A stretch of DNA of 37,166 nt from JAYZDP01 sp036337765 (GTDB lineage Bacteria; Acidobacteriota; Thermoanaerobaculia; Multivoradales; Multivoraceae), in assembly GCA_036337765.1 (NCBI GenBank), contig JAYZDP010000133.1, forward strand, positions 1-37,166. The letters run 5' to 3'. Numbering within the stretch: position 1 is the first letter of the stretch; each line of letters opens with the position of its first letter. Under the pieces are notes generated by a model. That model was not told where the DNA came from and searched no databases. It worked only from the letters and a program-made list of their open reading frames with translations. A program made the translations under genes and the position numbers. Below, in pieces: positions 8,800-17,421 of the stretch.

Positions 8800-9885
8800 A
8801 TGGACATAGGCATCCAGATGATCTTCCAGAGTTGGGGGTATGGCGACGAGGTCAGCGACGGCCAAGTCTACGACGAGGAGATCCGCCTCGCCGTGCTCGC
8901 AGAGGAGCTCGGCTACGACGCCCTGTGGCCCGTGGAGCACCACTTCGAGGACTACTCCTTCTGCCCAGACAACACCCAGCTCCTCAGCTACCTGGCGGGG
9001 CGCACCTCACACATCAAGCTCGCCACGGGAGCCGTCATCATTCCCTGGCACGACCCACTGCGGGTGGCGGAGAAGATCTCATTACTCGACCATCTCAGCG
9101 GTGGCCGCGCCATCTTCGGCATGGGGCGCGGGCTGTCGCGGCGCGAGTACGAGCCCTTCCGCCAGGACATGAGCGAATCGCGCGACCGCTTCGACGAGGC
9201 GTCGCGCATGATCCTGGAGGCACTGGAGACCGGCTACATACAGGGTGAGGGGCCGTACTACCCGCAGCCCCGTACCGCGATCCGACCACGGCCGTCGCGC
9301 AGCTTCGTCGGCAGGGTGTCGCAGGTCGCGATGTCGCCCGACTCGGTGACGCAGGCGGCACGGCTGGGGGTCAAGATGGTGGTCTTCAGCCAGAAGGCCT
9401 GGGAGGATCAGCGAGATATCTTCGACGGCTACCGCGAGACGTTCAAGAGCCTCCACCGCCACTCGCCGCCGCCACCGTTGGTGTGTGATTTCACGTTCTG
9501 TCACCGCGACCCTGTCCACGCCGAGGAGACCGCGCGCGAGTACATCACCGGCTACCTGGCTTCTGTGCTGCACCACTACGAGCTGGCGAGCGATCACTAC
9601 AAGGACATGTCGGGCTACGAAGAGTACGGGTCGAACGTCGAGGCGATCAGGCACATGGGGCTGGAGCGCATGGCCAACGCCTACCTCGACGTGCAGATCT
9701 GGGGAACTCCCGCCCAGATCATCGAGAAGCTGAGACACCGTCGAGACGTCATCGGTGACTACGATCTCGACCTTTGCTTCCGCTACGCCGGCATGACCTA
9801 CGACATGGCCGAAGACTCGATGCGCACTTTCGCCGAGGAGGTGCTGCCCGCAATCCATACCTGGAGGAGCCGCGACGTCGCCTAG
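8800..9885 (+). CDS. LLM-class (luciferase-like) flavin-dependent oxidoreductase
   Basis: 361 residues with the bacterial-luciferase TIM-barrel pattern: an MDIGIQMIFQS start strand, LAEELGYDALWPVEHHF, LSYLAGRTSHIKLATGAVI, DPLRVAEKISLLDHLSGGRA and FGMGRGLSRREYEPF. The C-terminal half holds the usual WGTPAQIIEKL segment. Family members use FMNH2 or F420 to oxidise varied small molecules, often aromatic or alkane-like ones. Cofactor choice is not certain from sequence alone. It is cytoplasmic, with no signal peptide. It is followed after 48 bases by the small CBS fragment, and it stands divergent from the exported TIM-barrel gene. Confidence 0.9.
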   Translation: MDIGIQMIFQSWGYGDEVSDGQVYDEEIRLAVLAEELGYDALWPVEHHFEDYSFCPDNTQLLSYLAGRTSHIKLATGAVIIPWHDPLRVAEKISLLDHLSGGRAIFGMGRGLSRREYEPFRQDMSESRDRFDEASRMILEALETGYIQGEGPYYPQPRTAIRPRPSRSFVGRVSQVAMSPDSVTQAARLGVKMVVFSQKAWEDQRDIFDGYRETFKSLHRHSPPPPLVCDFTFCHRDPVHAEETAREYITGYLASVLHHYELASDHYKDMSGYEEYGSNVEAIRHMGLERMANAYLDVQIWGTPAQIIEKLRHRRDVIGDYDLDLCFRYAGMTYDMAEDSMRTFAEEVLPAIHTWRSRDVA

Positions 9886-9923
9886 CCACTGCTATCATTC
9901 GAGACCCGCAGAAAGAACCCGAC

Positions 9924-9928
9924 AGGAG
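9924..9928 (+). promoter_or_regulatory. Shine-Dalgarno before the TTG-started CBS fragment
   Basis: AGGAG lies 5 bases before TTG at 9934. This well-placed site argues that the short frame is, or recently was, translated from the TTG rather than from the internal ATG at 9964. Confidence 0.6.
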
Positions 9929-9933
9929 TCCGA

Positions 9934-10116
9934 TTGGGCGCTCTGAAGCTCGCGCAGGACGTCATGGTGACGAAGCTCGTCACCGTCTCGCCCCAGACCG
10001 AAATCTTCGCTGGCATCCGTACACTCCTCGACCACGGCATCACCGGGGCCCCGGTCGACGGCCAGGTGAGCCGGCGTGATGTGCTCCGCGCCGAGCGGAC
10101 GCCTACGGAAGTGTGA
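9934..10116 (+). pseudogene. Half CBS domain (60 residues), probably a shortened CBS-domain gene
   Basis: From TTG the product reads as a CBS motif: AQDVMVTKLVTVSPQTEIFA, then GIRTLLDHGITGAPV, then a jump straight to DGQVSRRDVLRAE. A normal CBS domain has about ten more residues between GAPV and the S..DVL helix (the VVDxxGxLVGVV strand), and functional CBS proteins carry two such domains. So this copy has an internal deletion and lacks the second domain. CBS pairs bind adenine nucleotides; a half domain could act only as a dimer. Its end overlaps the convergent PQQ dehydrogenase gene by 14 bases. It is either a decaying remnant or an unusually small single-CBS protein. Confidence 0.6.
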
Positions 10117-12049
10117 TCGCCATCAGACCAGCGTCCTGACCGGAGCCGTAGGCCATGGCGATGTACTGCTTGCCGTCGAGCATGTAGCTCATCGGCGTCG
10201 CCGACAGGTTCTGTTCGATCGGCATCTCGTGCACGACCTCGCCGGTCTTCTTGTCGAAGGCCCGCAGATGCGACGGGCCGCCGGTCCCCCCGAAGGCGAC
10301 AGGCAAAGAGCCCTGGCAGAGGAAGAGAAGTGTCTTGGTCACCAGAGGGCCGCAGCCGAAGCCCGCGGCACCCACCGCGCCCGGATCAGGGATACCCATG
10401 TCGATGAGCTTCTGGCGGATGCCATCGCCATTCGGTACCTGCCATGCGATCTCTCCAGTCTTCAGATCGATCGCCGTCACCCGGCCGTAGGGCGGTTTGG
10501 TCAGGGGCAACCCCTGCGGGCCGGCGAGCCGGAAGCCCCCCGCTCCCCGACAGCGCACGTAGCGGAAGTTCGAACGCGCCGCGTCGGGCTCGCGCAGACC
10601 GACGGAGATCGGCCCGGTGAACGAAGGCACGTACAGGTACCCGTTCTCGGGATCGAATCCGGCGCCGGACCAGCTCGCTCCCCCGCCCCAACCGGGCAGC
10701 TGGACCGTCCCCTGGTTGGTTTCCGAGATGACGGTCGGCGGCATGAACATCGGCCCGACGGTGAACTGCTCGAGAATCTCCTCGGCCTCGGCCTTGAGCT
10801 GGGGTGTGAAGTCGATCAGGACGTCGCGGATGTCGCCCTGATAGTCGAAGGCCGGTGGCTTGGTCGGAAAGGGCTGCGTCGCGGCCGAGCGCTCGCCCGG
10901 CACGTCGGACTGCGGCACCGGCCGCTCTTCGATCGGCCAGATCGGCTCGCCCGTCACCCGGTCGAAGACGTAGGTGAACGCCTGCTTGGTGACGACCGCA
11001 ACTCCCTTGACCGGTTTGCCGTCGATTACCGTATCGAACAGCGTCGGCGCGGCTGGGATGTCGTAGTCCCACAGGCCGTGGTGGATCAGCTGGTAGTGCC
11101 AGACCAGCTCGCCGGTGTCGGCCTTTACGCACACGATCGACTCGGCGAAGTAGTTGTCGCCCGGTCGATGGCCGCCGTACCAGTCGTTGGTAGGTGTACC
11201 GAAGGGCAGATACACCAGCCCGAGCTCGGTGTCGGCGGTCATGTTGGTCCAGACGTTAGCGTTGCCGGAGTACTCCGCGGAACCTTCCTCCCAGGTGTCG
11301 TAGCCGGTCGTGTCCTTCAGCGGCGGGTTGTAGAAAGTCCACGCCAGCTCGCCGGTGCGGACCTTAAAGGCATGCACGTCGCCCGGCGGCATCTCTTTGC
11401 GAGTCGGACCATCCATGATCGAGGATCCGACGATCACCACGTCGCCGACCACCAGCGGTGAGGACATGATCGTGACGTTGCGACGGTTGACTTCGCGGCG
11501 CATCGCCGCCACGACATCGACCTGACCGCCGTCGCCGAAGCCCTCGACCGGTTTGCCGGTCTTGGCGTCGATCGCCCAGAGCGTGGCGTCGCCGCTCGGC
11601 TGGAAGATCCGCTCCACTTCGCCATCTCTCCAGTAGGCAACACCGCGGCTGTTGAAGCCCAGGTTCGTGGGTCGGCCCGCCTCGCGGCTCTTGGTGTCGA
11701 AGGTCCACAGGGTCTCACCGCCCTTGCCGTCGATAGCGGCCACGAACCCCATCGAGGTGTTGACGAACAGCCGGCCGTCGACCAGAAGCGGGGTCGACTT
11801 GTATCCCCGCGGCATCATTCGCCGATCGGTGCCGACGACGTCGTTGTCGGGCGATGCCCAGGTCCACTCGACAGCGAGCTTGTTCACATTCGACGCATCG
11901 ATCTGATCGAGCGCCGTGTACTGGGTCGACCCCTTGTCACCGTGGTACGAGACCCACTCGCCACTCGGGGCTCCATCTTGAGCAGCAGATGGGGCTACGC
12001 CCGCCGTTACGAGCCAACCAACCGCGATGCCGACCAAGATCTTCTTCAA
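10103..12049 (-). CDS. PQQ-dependent dehydrogenase (quinoprotein), secreted
   Basis: 648 residues from a TTG start with AAGGAG upstream. The signal peptide MKKILVGIAVGWLVTAGVAP is cut near APSAAQ. The protein is an eight-bladed quinoprotein propeller: WVSYHGDKGSTQYTALDQI at the start, RGYKSTPLLVDGRLFVNTS, many W-docking motifs such as GKGGETLWTFD, KTGEIAWQVPNG and DTGELVWHYQLIHHGLWDYD, and NVWTNMTADTELGLVYLPFG typical of the glucose/quinate/shikimate dehydrogenase side of the family. It has no adjacent cysteine pair as in methanol dehydrogenase, no membrane anchor domain and no cytochrome c domain, so it should be periplasmic and pass electrons to a separate acceptor. The substrate, an alcohol or sugar, is undetermined. 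No PQQ biosynthesis genes are in the window. Confidence 0.92.
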   Translation of the reverse strand: MKKILVGIAVGWLVTAGVAPSAAQDGAPSGEWVSYHGDKGSTQYTALDQIDASNVNKLAVEWTWASPDNDVVGTDRRMMPRGYKSTPLLVDGRLFVNTSMGFVAAIDGKGGETLWTFDTKSREAGRPTNLGFNSRGVAYWRDGEVERIFQPSGDATLWAIDAKTGKPVEGFGDGGQVDVVAAMRREVNRRNVTIMSSPLVVGDVVIVGSSIMDGPTRKEMPPGDVHAFKVRTGELAWTFYNPPLKDTTGYDTWEEGSAEYSGNANVWTNMTADTELGLVYLPFGTPTNDWYGGHRPGDNYFAESIVCVKADTGELVWHYQLIHHGLWDYDIPAAPTLFDTVIDGKPVKGVAVVTKQAFTYVFDRVTGEPIWPIEERPVPQSDVPGERSAATQPFPTKPPAFDYQGDIRDVLIDFTPQLKAEAEEILEQFTVGPMFMPPTVISETNQGTVQLPGWGGGASWSGAGFDPENGYLYVPSFTGPISVGLREPDAARSNFRYVRCRGAGGFRLAGPQGLPLTKPPYGRVTAIDLKTGEIAWQVPNGDGIRQKLIDMGIPDPGAVGAAGFGCGPLVTKTLLFLCQGSLPVAFGGTGGPSHLRAFDKKTGEVVHEMPIEQNLSATPMSYMLDGKQYIAMAYGSGQDAGLMAITLP

Positions 12050-12269
12050 TGGACGCTCCTTCGGCCCAGGTGGGGGGCGACAATACCGTCGATATAGAAA
12101 CGAACCGCAGGCTCGGACTGTTTCGCGCTACCCCTCGAAGGACTCTCCGGGGTACTGCGCCAACAGACCAGTCCTTGGGCGGCTGCTCGATGTCACACAC
12201 GTGTTCAGACCCGAACCGTATCCGAGCTCCCCGCCTCAGACCCAGATTCTCGGCCGTTCCGGGGTCGCT

Positions 12270-12986
12270 ATGACCGCAAGCTTCGACGGCGCCGAGGAAC
12301 GCGAGCGCAGCCTGTGGCTCGCGGATCTGGCCGCAACAGACGACCTCCCGCCGGCGCCTCTCGGCTCGGAACGCCAAAACGACCTCGCGCGACGTCTGGT
12401 CGAGTCAAGACGACTGGCGAAGCCATCGGGCTCCCAGCCGTCCTGGAGCCTCGAGTGGCGCGCCTCGAAGCTCCAGTCAGATCTGCAGCGCCTGCGCATC
12501 GAGCCGAGCGAGGTCTTCATGCCGCTGGGCGCGGCGCGGGCGATGCTCTTTATCGTACGTGAGCTGGAGATCCTCGTCCTCGTCCTCGTCCTCGGCCTGC
12601 CGCTGGCGCTGTGGGGAATCGCGAACCACCTCCCGGCCTGGAGCACCGCACTCGGGATCGCGCGAGCCCGATCGAAAGAGAGGGAGATGTTCGCCACAAA
12701 TCTGGTTCTGACCGGGACACTCCTCTTTCCTCTGGCCGCCGCGATTCAGATCGGCATCGCCGCCCTCTTCCTTTCCCCGGGATGGCTGGCGCTGTATGCG
12801 CTCAGCCTGCCTCTAGCGGGTGAATTCTCGGTCCGGTGGACCGACCGCCAGCGCAAGTGCGTACGGCGGGCACGGGTATTCCTTCGTCTCCGCCGTCGGC
12901 GAGCCCAGCACCTTCTCATCGAGCAACAGGCGCGCTTCCTGCTCGCCGATCTCGACAACCCACTCGGAAAACGAGCCGAGGCATAA
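12270..12986 (+). pseudogene. C-terminal remnant of a lysophospholipid acyltransferase-type protein
   Basis: 238 residues from the ATG at 12270. The layout matches only the region after the catalytic PlsC domain in long acyltransferases: a charged helical linker (ERQNDLARRLVESRRLA, WRASKLQSDLQRLRI), a first hydrophobic helix (LEILVLVLVLGLPLALWG), an HLPAWSTALGIARARSKERE loop, two more helices (NLVLTGTLLFPLAAAIQIG; SPGWLALYALSLPLAG), then an arginine-rich tail. The acyltransferase HxxxxD and EGTR motifs are absent, and the space upstream is only the 220-base gap before the divergent PQQ gene. The family link is from memory of the domain order and needs a search. As it stands it would be a small three-helix membrane protein. 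Confidence 0.55.
12573..12596 (+). repeat. Hexanucleotide tandem repeat in the acyltransferase remnant
   Basis: CTCGTC is repeated three times followed by a near copy CTCGGC. It encodes the alternating Leu-Val run of the first membrane helix. Such repeats can slip in whole codons without breaking the frame. Confidence 0.6.
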
Positions 12987-13013
12987 CGCCCGTGCAGGAA
13001 AGCGTCGACTTAC

Positions 13014-14696
13014 CTATCGAGTCAGGCGGCGATAGGTGATGCGGTGGGGCCGGTCGACGGCCTCGCCCTTGCGCTGACGCAGGTCGCGCTCGTACTCGCT
13101 GTAGCTGCCTTCAAAGAAGGTTGCCTCGCTCGCGCCCTCGAAGGCGAGGATGTGGGTCGCGACCCGATCCAGGAACCAGCGGTCGTGGGAGATGACCAGG
13201 GCGCTGCCCGCGAACTCCTCAAGCGACGACTCGAGCGCGCGAAGGGTGTTGACGTCGAGGTCGTTGGTCGGCTCGTCCAAGAGCAGCACGTTAGCGCCCG
13301 AGGTCAGGACCTTGGCCAGGTGGACTCGATTGCGCTCGCCACCCGACAGGTGACCCACTTGCTTCTGCTGATCGGAGCCGGTGAATCCGAAGCGGGCGAC
13401 GTAAGCGCGCGAGTTGATCTCGCGTGAGCCCAGCAACATGGTCTCGCCGCCCCCGGAGATCTCCTCCCAGACCTTGGCGTCGGCGCGTAGCGTCGCCCGG
13501 CTCTGGTCTACGTAGCCGAGCCGAACCGTTTCGCCGACCCTCAGGTCGCCATCCTGAGGCGCCTCCTCACCGGCGACCATCCGGAACAAGGTAGTTTTGC
13601 CCGCACCGTTCGGACCGATGATGCCGACAATGGCACCCGCCGGGACGTCGAAGGACAGGTCCTCGTAGAGCAGCAGATCGTCGTAGGCCTTACGAACCGA
13701 CTCGGCCCGGATCACGATCCCACCGAGACGCGGCCCCGGAGGAATGTAGATCTCCATCCCCTCCCGGCGCTCCTCGGATTCCTGTTCGAGAAGACGGGTG
13801 TAGGCGCTGACCCGGGCCTTCGACTTGGTCTGGCGCGCCTTGGGCGTCATCCGGATCCAGTCGAGCTCGCGTTCCAGCGTACGCTGGCGCGCCGACTCGC
13901 TCTTCTCCTCACGGCGCAGGCGCTCCTGCTTCTGCTCTAGCCACGACGAATAGTTGCCTTTCCATGGGATGCCGAAACCCCGGTCCAGCTCGAGAATCCA
14001 CCCCGCCACGTTGTCCAGGAAGTAGCGATCGTGAGTTACGGCGATGACGGTCCCCGCGTAGTCCTGCAGGTGCTTCTCGAGCCAGGCGACCGACTCCGCA
14101 TCAAGGTGGTTGGTCGGCTCGTCCAAGAGCAGGATGTCGGGGCATCGCAGAAGCAGCCGGCACAGGGCTACGCGACGCCGCTCACCGCCTGAGATGACAT
14201 CGACCAGGGTCTCTCCCGGCGGGCAGCGTAGAGCGTCCATCGCCATCTCGAGCCGGCTGTCGAGGTCCCAGGCATGGGTGCGGTCGAGCTGCTCCTGCAC
14301 CTCACCTTGGCGCTCGATGAGCTTCGACATCTCGTCGTCGGTCATCTCCTCGGCGAACTTCTCGTTGATGGTGTCGAACTCTCTGAGTAGGTCCGCCACC
14401 TCCTGCACACCCTCCTCGACGATGTCCTTGACCGTCTTGGACGCGTCGAGCTGAGGCTCCTGCTCGAGAAAGCCGACCGTGAAGCCCTCGGACAGGACCG
14501 TTTCCCCCAGGTACTCCTTCTCGACCCCCGCCATGATCCGCAGCAGGCTCGACTTCCCCGAGCCGTTCAGACCGATCACACCGATCTTCGCGCCGTAGAA
14601 GTACGACAGCGAGATGTCGCGCAGCACCGGCCTTTCATCGTAGGCCTTGCCGACCTCGACCATCGAATAGATGACCTTCTTGGTGTCCTCGGTCAC
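13014..14696 (-). CDS. ettA: Energy-dependent translational throttle protein EttA
   Basis: 560 residues, the normal length for EttA. It has two ABC domains in tandem: Walker A GLNGSGKSS and GPNGAGKTT, signatures SGGERRRVALCRLLL and LSGGERNRVHLAKVL, Walker B LLLDEPTNHLD and LLLDEPTNDLD. The ABC-F linker and arm are present (LDWIRMTPKARQTKSKAR), and the sequence IYIPPGPRLG before the second domain is characteristic of EttA. It is a soluble protein that binds the ribosomal E site and gates translation elongation according to ATP/ADP ratio. It starts with GTG, overlapping the TGA of the upstream MFS gene (GTGA), so the two are translationally coupled. Confidence 0.95.
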   Translation of the reverse strand: MTEDTKKVIYSMVEVGKAYDERPVLRDISLSYFYGAKIGVIGLNGSGKSSLLRIMAGVEKEYLGETVLSEGFTVGFLEQEPQLDASKTVKDIVEEGVQEVADLLREFDTINEKFAEEMTDDEMSKLIERQGEVQEQLDRTHAWDLDSRLEMAMDALRCPPGETLVDVISGGERRRVALCRLLLRCPDILLLDEPTNHLDAESVAWLEKHLQDYAGTVIAVTHDRYFLDNVAGWILELDRGFGIPWKGNYSSWLEQKQERLRREEKSESARQRTLERELDWIRMTPKARQTKSKARVSAYTRLLEQESEERREGMEIYIPPGPRLGGIVIRAESVRKAYDDLLLYEDLSFDVPAGAIVGIIGPNGAGKTTLFRMVAGEEAPQDGDLRVGETVRLGYVDQSRATLRADAKVWEEISGGGETMLLGSREINSRAYVARFGFTGSDQQKQVGHLSGGERNRVHLAKVLTSGANVLLLDEPTNDLDVNTLRALESSLEEFAGSALVISHDRWFLDRVATHILAFEGASEATFFEGSYSEYERDLRQRKGEAVDRPHRITYRRLTR

Positions 14697-15961
14697 CGAC
14701 CGGCTCCCGTCACCATGGCCACCGCAAGGCCGTCACTTGTCGGGGCCTCGCGCGCAAGCCAGCGCGCGATCACCACCAGGCAAACAACATTGACGACCAC
14801 GCACGCCCCGTAGTGTCCACCGAAGCCCAAAAGCGCAGCCGAAAAGCCGCTCAACGACGACGCGACCAACGGACCGATCGCGCACAGTGACTGCTGCACG
14901 GTGAAGTCCGTAGCCGCGGTCTCCTGTGACGAGCGGTCCATCATGCTGGTGTAGAGGGCCGCTGTCGACATACCGCCGGCAAACGCGATCGCGAGAATCG
15001 GCGGATAGACGAAGGCAAGCTCGGGGCGCAGCAGCACCGCGACACTTAGCGCGGCGATCGCGATGCACTGCGCGGCGCCGAAGGTGAGCAGCGACGTCTT
15101 GCGCCCAAGTCGCTGAACGAACGCCCCGCCGAGGAGTGCTCCAGCGAAGGACGCGACCGAGCCCGCAACCCCCATGAGGAGGCCGATCCGGACCAGCGAC
15201 AGGCCAAAATCAACCAGCATCGGTGTGACCATCGTCACGGCCATCGTCTCAGCCGCCCGATAGAGCAACAGCACCACCAGCCACACCCGCGACGTGTCTC
15301 GATTGACGAAGCGCTTGATGGACCCGAAGTCGACCTTGCGCGGCTCGTCGACACGCGCGTCACAGTCGTGCTCGATCGGCGTCTCGCGGAAGCGCAGAGC
15401 CGGCACCAGTGGCAGTGCCAACACGGCCGCCATCGCCAGCACGGCGGTCGTCCAGCCGTAGCGCTGGAACGCCACCAGCACGGCGCCGCCACCGAGGACC
15501 TGCCCAAGGTAGTAGCCACCCACCTGGATGCCGTTGCCGATCCCGCGCTCGGAGGCGAGCAGGGTGCGCACGGCCAGGCCGTCGGTGGCGACGTCCTGGG
15601 TCGCCGAGAGCAGCATGAAGATCGCGCCGATGGCTGCCAGCCACAGGATCTGCGTCGACAGATCGAGCCACGCGATGGCGGTCACACACAACACCGACAG
15701 GGTCTGTAGCGGCAGGATCCATGAGCGGTAGTGGCCGCGCTCCCGCGACCCGTACTGGTCGAGCACCGGCGCCCACGCGAACTTCACCAGCCATGGGAAA
15801 GCGATGACGCTCAACAGGCCGACGTACTCGAGAGACAGCCCCTGATCGCGCAGGATCGCCGGCACCGCGACGATGAAAAAGCCCAGCGGCACCGACTGCG
15901 ATACGTACAGCAGCGAGATCAGGCTGAATCGCGTAGCCGTCGATGGGGAGGCGTCTGTCAT
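14693..15961 (-). CDS. MFS transporter, PAT/AmpG-like
   Basis: 422 residues from the ATG at 15961; a GTG at 15985 would add eight residues and cannot be excluded, since neither has a clear Shine-Dalgarno. Twelve hydrophobic segments are expected. The N-terminal portion VSQSVPLGFFIVAVPAIL, then IAFPWLVKFAWAPVLDQYGS, then LSATQDVATDGLAVRTL matches the PAT family that includes AmpG muropeptide permease. A central charged loop lies around residues 195-220. An inner-membrane proton-coupled importer is likely. AmpG function would suit the MltD-like transglycosylase elsewhere in the window, but the substrate is not shown. Its TGA overlaps the ettA start. Confidence 0.85.
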   Translation of the reverse strand: MTDASPSTATRFSLISLLYVSQSVPLGFFIVAVPAILRDQGLSLEYVGLLSVIAFPWLVKFAWAPVLDQYGSRERGHYRSWILPLQTLSVLCVTAIAWLDLSTQILWLAAIGAIFMLLSATQDVATDGLAVRTLLASERGIGNGIQVGGYYLGQVLGGGAVLVAFQRYGWTTAVLAMAAVLALPLVPALRFRETPIEHDCDARVDEPRKVDFGSIKRFVNRDTSRVWLVVLLLYRAAETMAVTMVTPMLVDFGLSLVRIGLLMGVAGSVASFAGALLGGAFVQRLGRKTSLLTFGAAQCIAIAALSVAVLLRPELAFVYPPILAIAFAGGMSTAALYTSMMDRSSQETAATDFTVQQSLCAIGPLVASSLSGFSAALLGFGGHYGACVVVNVVCLVVIARWLAREAPTSDGLAVAMVTGAGR

Positions 15962-16080
15962 GGGTTTCGCGGAAGGATCGGACACCCGGAATCGGGCGTG
16001 GGACCGAGACCCTACACGGATCCGAGACGCGAGGGAACCGACGACGCCGAGGCCGCTGGAGGCGGCGCTACACTCCGCCC

Positions 16081-17412
16081 GTGAACAGAATCGTCAAGTT
16101 CCTCGTCCGCTTCTTCCTGCGCTGGGTGCCCGACGCCTTCGTCGTCGCGGCGCTCCTGACAATGCTGACATTCGCGCTCGCGATCGGCGTCGCCGGCTAT
16201 TCGCCGCAGGCGACTCTCGAGTCGTGGGGCGACTCGTTCTGGAACCTGCTCGAGTTCACCAACCAGATCACCCTGACCCTGCTCCTGGGCTACACCTTCG
16301 CCAACACGGCGCCCATTCGACGGGCTCTGCTCCGCCTAGCAGGCTTTGCACGAACGCCCGCGAGCGCCTACGTCCTCGCCTGTCTCATTACCGGCTTCTG
16401 TGCGATGTTCAACTGGGGCATGAGCCTCATCGCCGGCGGCATCATGTCGCGCGCGATCGGCGAGTCGTGCCATAAGAAAGGCATCAAGGTCCACTACCCG
16501 CTGCTCGTAGCATCGGCGTTCTCCGGGTTCGTGATCTGGCACCAGGGTCTTTCGGCGTCGATCCCACTGGCGCTGGCCACGCCCGGGCACTTCCTCGAGG
16601 CCGAGGTGGGAATCATCGGGATCTCGCAGACCGCATTCACGCCGTGGAGCATCGCGGTCGTCGTCGCGACCATGGCCACCCTGCCGTTCGTCATGGCACG
16701 GTTACGACCGCGAGGCGACGAGCCGGTCGAGGAGATCCCGCAGCACCTGATGGGCGCCCCGCAGGACGACGCCACCGAGATCGAGGCCACCACTCCCGCG
16801 GAGAAGATCGAGCGCTCGCGGGTCCTCAACCTCGTGCTGGTCGCGCTCGGGCTCTTCTACATCGGCGTGCACTTCTTCGGGCGTGGTGACGGCCTGAACC
16901 TCAACATATTGAACTTTTCGTTCCTGATCGCCGGGATCCTGCTGGCGGGCTCTCCCGTCCGCTACATCCAAATCATGCTCGAAGGGGGCCGCGTTGCGGT
17001 CCCATTTCTGCTGCAGTACCCGTTCTATGCCGCCATCTCGGGCATCATGGCCGACTCGGGTCTGGCGTTGATGGTCGTCGAGCTCTTCACCTCGATCTCC
17101 ACTCCCGCCACCCTCCCCTTCTTCGGGTTCCTTTCGGGAGGCTTCCTGAATCTCTTCGTCCCTTCAGGCGGCGGTCAGTGGGCCGTGCAGGGCCCGATCA
17201 TGATGGAGGCGGCAACGCGTGTCGGTGCCGACCTCCCGCGGGTGGCAATGTCGGTCGCCTTCGGAGATCAGTGGACCAACCTGATCCAGCCGCTGTCCAT
17301 CATCCCGGTGCTCTCGATCGCCGGCATCCACCTACGCAAGATCATGGGCTACTGCTTCGTCGCGCTGCTGTGGACAGGCGTCATCTTCTCAATCGCCCTC
17401 TTGGCTTTCTGA
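16081..17412 (+). CDS. Short-chain fatty acid transporter (AtoE family)
   Basis: 443 residues from a GTG at 16081. The frame is open further upstream, but that part is arginine-rich and antisense to the MFS gene. Family signatures run the whole length: FFLRWVPDAFVVAALLTMLT, FTNQITLTLLLGYTFANTAP, FNWGMSLIAGGIMSRAIG, SAFSGFVIWHQGLSASIPL, NFSFLIAGILLAGSPVRYI, SGGFLNLFVPSGGGQWAVQG and GDQWTNLIQPLSIIPVL. It is an inner-membrane protein with about ten or more helices that likely imports short-chain acids such as acetoacetate or butyrate. No acid-activation genes are beside it. It converges on the GPP34 gene with a 9-base gap. Confidence 0.9.
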   Translation: MNRIVKFLVRFFLRWVPDAFVVAALLTMLTFALAIGVAGYSPQATLESWGDSFWNLLEFTNQITLTLLLGYTFANTAPIRRALLRLAGFARTPASAYVLACLITGFCAMFNWGMSLIAGGIMSRAIGESCHKKGIKVHYPLLVASAFSGFVIWHQGLSASIPLALATPGHFLEAEVGIIGISQTAFTPWSIAVVVATMATLPFVMARLRPRGDEPVEEIPQHLMGAPQDDATEIEATTPAEKIERSRVLNLVLVALGLFYIGVHFFGRGDGLNLNILNFSFLIAGILLAGSPVRYIQIMLEGGRVAVPFLLQYPFYAAISGIMADSGLALMVVELFTSISTPATLPFFGFLSGGFLNLFVPSGGGQWAVQGPIMMEAATRVGADLPRVAMSVAFGDQWTNLIQPLSIIPVLSIAGIHLRKIMGYCFVALLWTGVIFSIALLAF

Positions 17413-17421
17413 GCAGCGCGG

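Noticed and set aside
10076..11461. 461-codon open frame antisense to the PQQ dehydrogenase
   Set aside because: Composition is that of a shadow frame; the propeller motifs lie on the minus strand.
12027..12269. Upstream extension of the acyltransferase remnant and possible hidden catalytic domain
   Set aside because: No HxxxxD or other acyltransferase motif seen in the frames I read; the stretch is the divergent upstream region of the PQQ gene, where only the Shine-Dalgarno of that gene is clear.
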